Positions 5,234 through 5,944 of a DNA stretch of 5,944 bases are shown piece by piece. A model generated the notes under the pieces. The model saw nothing but the letters and a program-made list of their open reading frames with translations, was not told where the DNA came from and searched no databases. The position numbers were made by a program, and so were the translations under genes. Within the stretch, counting starts at the first letter, position 1. Every line of letters starts with the position of its first letter. Origin of the DNA: Robiginitomaculum sp. (GTDB lineage Bacteria > Pseudomonadota > Alphaproteobacteria > Caulobacterales > Maricaulaceae); contig JAKIUV010000115.1 of NCBI GenBank assembly GCA_021647375.1, positions 1 to 5,944 on the forward strand. The letters are read 5' to 3'.

Positions 5234-5919
5234 TAAAAATTATAGCACTTATATTATTTGCCGCTTTGGTCGCCGCGACCATATCCGGGATATTCGGTAT
5301 GGTGGGCGGGATAATTTTCATGGGGGTAATCGCGTCCTTTATGGGAGTGGCAGAGGCTATGGTTGTCCACGGAGCCGTGCAAAGCATCTCGAATTCCACC
5401 CGCGCTTATTTGCTTAAAGACCATGTGCGCTGGGATATATTTTTAAAAATCTGTCTGGGCGCAGTGCCAGCTTTGGCTCTTTTGTTATTACTGCGCTATG
5501 TGCCGAGCAAGGGGGTGTTGTTTATGGTGTTGGGTCTTTTGCCCATATTGTTGTGGCTACCCAAGCATTGGATTTTACTGGATGCGCAAAACCCTGCTCA
5601 TGCCGTGTTTTTAGGGTTTTGTGTAACCGGGCTTAATTTGGTGGCGGGTGTGGCCGGGCCGGCGCTGGATATGTTTTTTGTCAAAACCAAAATGCCGCGC
5701 CACGAAATTGTTGCCACCAAGGCCATCATTATGTTCGCGTCGCATTTGATGAAAATATTCTATTTTGGTATACCAATGTTGCTAGCCGCAAAGCCAACCA
5801 ACTTGCCGCCGTGGTGGTTCTTTGTTGTTGCAGTGCCGTTCATCATGCTCGGAACCTTTGCAGGTACCCGCATTCTGGGTCATATGAGTAATGTCGGTGT
5901 TCGCAGTTATACAAAATAG
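5221..5919 (+). CDS. TauE/SafE-family membrane exporter, apparently truncated at its C-terminus
   Basis: This 232-residue polytopic inner-membrane protein resembles the TauE/SafE (DUF81) family, which includes exporters of sulfite or sulfonate-derived anions; its substrate here is unknown. Hydrophobic segments lie at about 5-24, 28-46, 76-92, 98-113, 127-147, 167-190 and 199-218. The first repeat begins ISGIFGMVGG (21-30) and the second half has GVAGPALDMFFVKTKMPRHE (143-162), both in the positions of the family's conserved glycine-rich loops. The start has a good AGGGG site. The frame ends RSYTK then TAG (5917-5919). Relatives usually continue here with a last membrane helix, and the same frame goes on as LVSIIWGG to the window edge. 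A TGG-to-TAG change would explain this. The protein could be a nonsense-truncated pseudogene, a functional shortened form, or a sequence error. Confidence 0.72.
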   Translation: MVMTIKIIALILFAALVAATISGIFGMVGGIIFMGVIASFMGVAEAMVVHGAVQSISNSTRAYLLKDHVRWDIFLKICLGAVPALALLLLLRYVPSKGVLFMVLGLLPILLWLPKHWILLDAQNPAHAVFLGFCVTGLNLVAGVAGPALDMFFVKTKMPRHEIVATKAIIMFASHLMKIFYFGIPMLLAAKPTNLPPWWFFVVAVPFIMLGTFAGTRILGHMSNVGVRSYTK

Positions 5920-5944
5920 CTCGTGAGCATTATTTGGGGTGGTT

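Overview
The window looks like a stretch of an alphaproteobacterial chromosome with intermediate GC content. Four signals support this. The partial penicillin-binding protein at the left edge has the alphaproteobacterial PBP1A-type N-terminus (a D-x-P-D-T-S-x-L-W motif after the membrane anchor). A perfect TTAA-N7-TTAA box of the kind bound by CtrA lies in that gene's upstream region. There is a very short CHCC zinc-finger protein of the kind common in this class. The FNR-type regulator has the C-x2-C-x7-C N-terminal spacing I associate with FnrL-like proteins. I cannot fix the genus.

Layout. 1-367 (-) is the 5' part of a class A penicillin-binding protein. 368-572 is its upstream region with the CtrA-like box. 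573-749 (-) is a 58-residue CHCC zinc-finger protein. 838-1782 (+) is an ABC-2 type ATPase of the YadG kind, without an adjacent permease. 1794-2729 (-) is a hydroxymethylglutaryl-CoA lyase, and 2764-3576 (-) is a GntR/HutC-type regulator that reads into the lyase, with a small tandem repeat at the junction. 3658-4371 (+) is an FNR-type [4Fe-4S] Crp-family regulator divergent from the GntR gene, with a perfect 7-bp inverted repeat between them. 4429-5196 (-) is a two-helix PepSY-type membrane protein. 5221-5919 (+) is a TauE/SafE-type membrane exporter that appears to lose its last helix to an in-frame TAG near the right edge.

How the genes relate. The GntR gene and the lyase form a probable two-gene operon, so the regulator may sense a CoA-ester or branched-chain catabolite; that is inference. 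The PepSY and TauE/SafE genes are divergent and so close that the predicted PepSY promoter lies partly inside the exporter's first codons and would give a nearly leaderless transcript. The FNR-type regulator is a plausible oxygen-responsive controller of unlinked genes. No canonical FNR box sits in any intergenic region here.

I see no CRISPR array, tRNA, rRNA, insertion sequence or phage gene. I do not see a clearly new multi-gene system. The most useful observations are the apparent nonsense codon in the exporter, the small zinc-finger gene hidden under an over-extended ABC start, the CtrA-like box, and the leaderless PepSY promoter.
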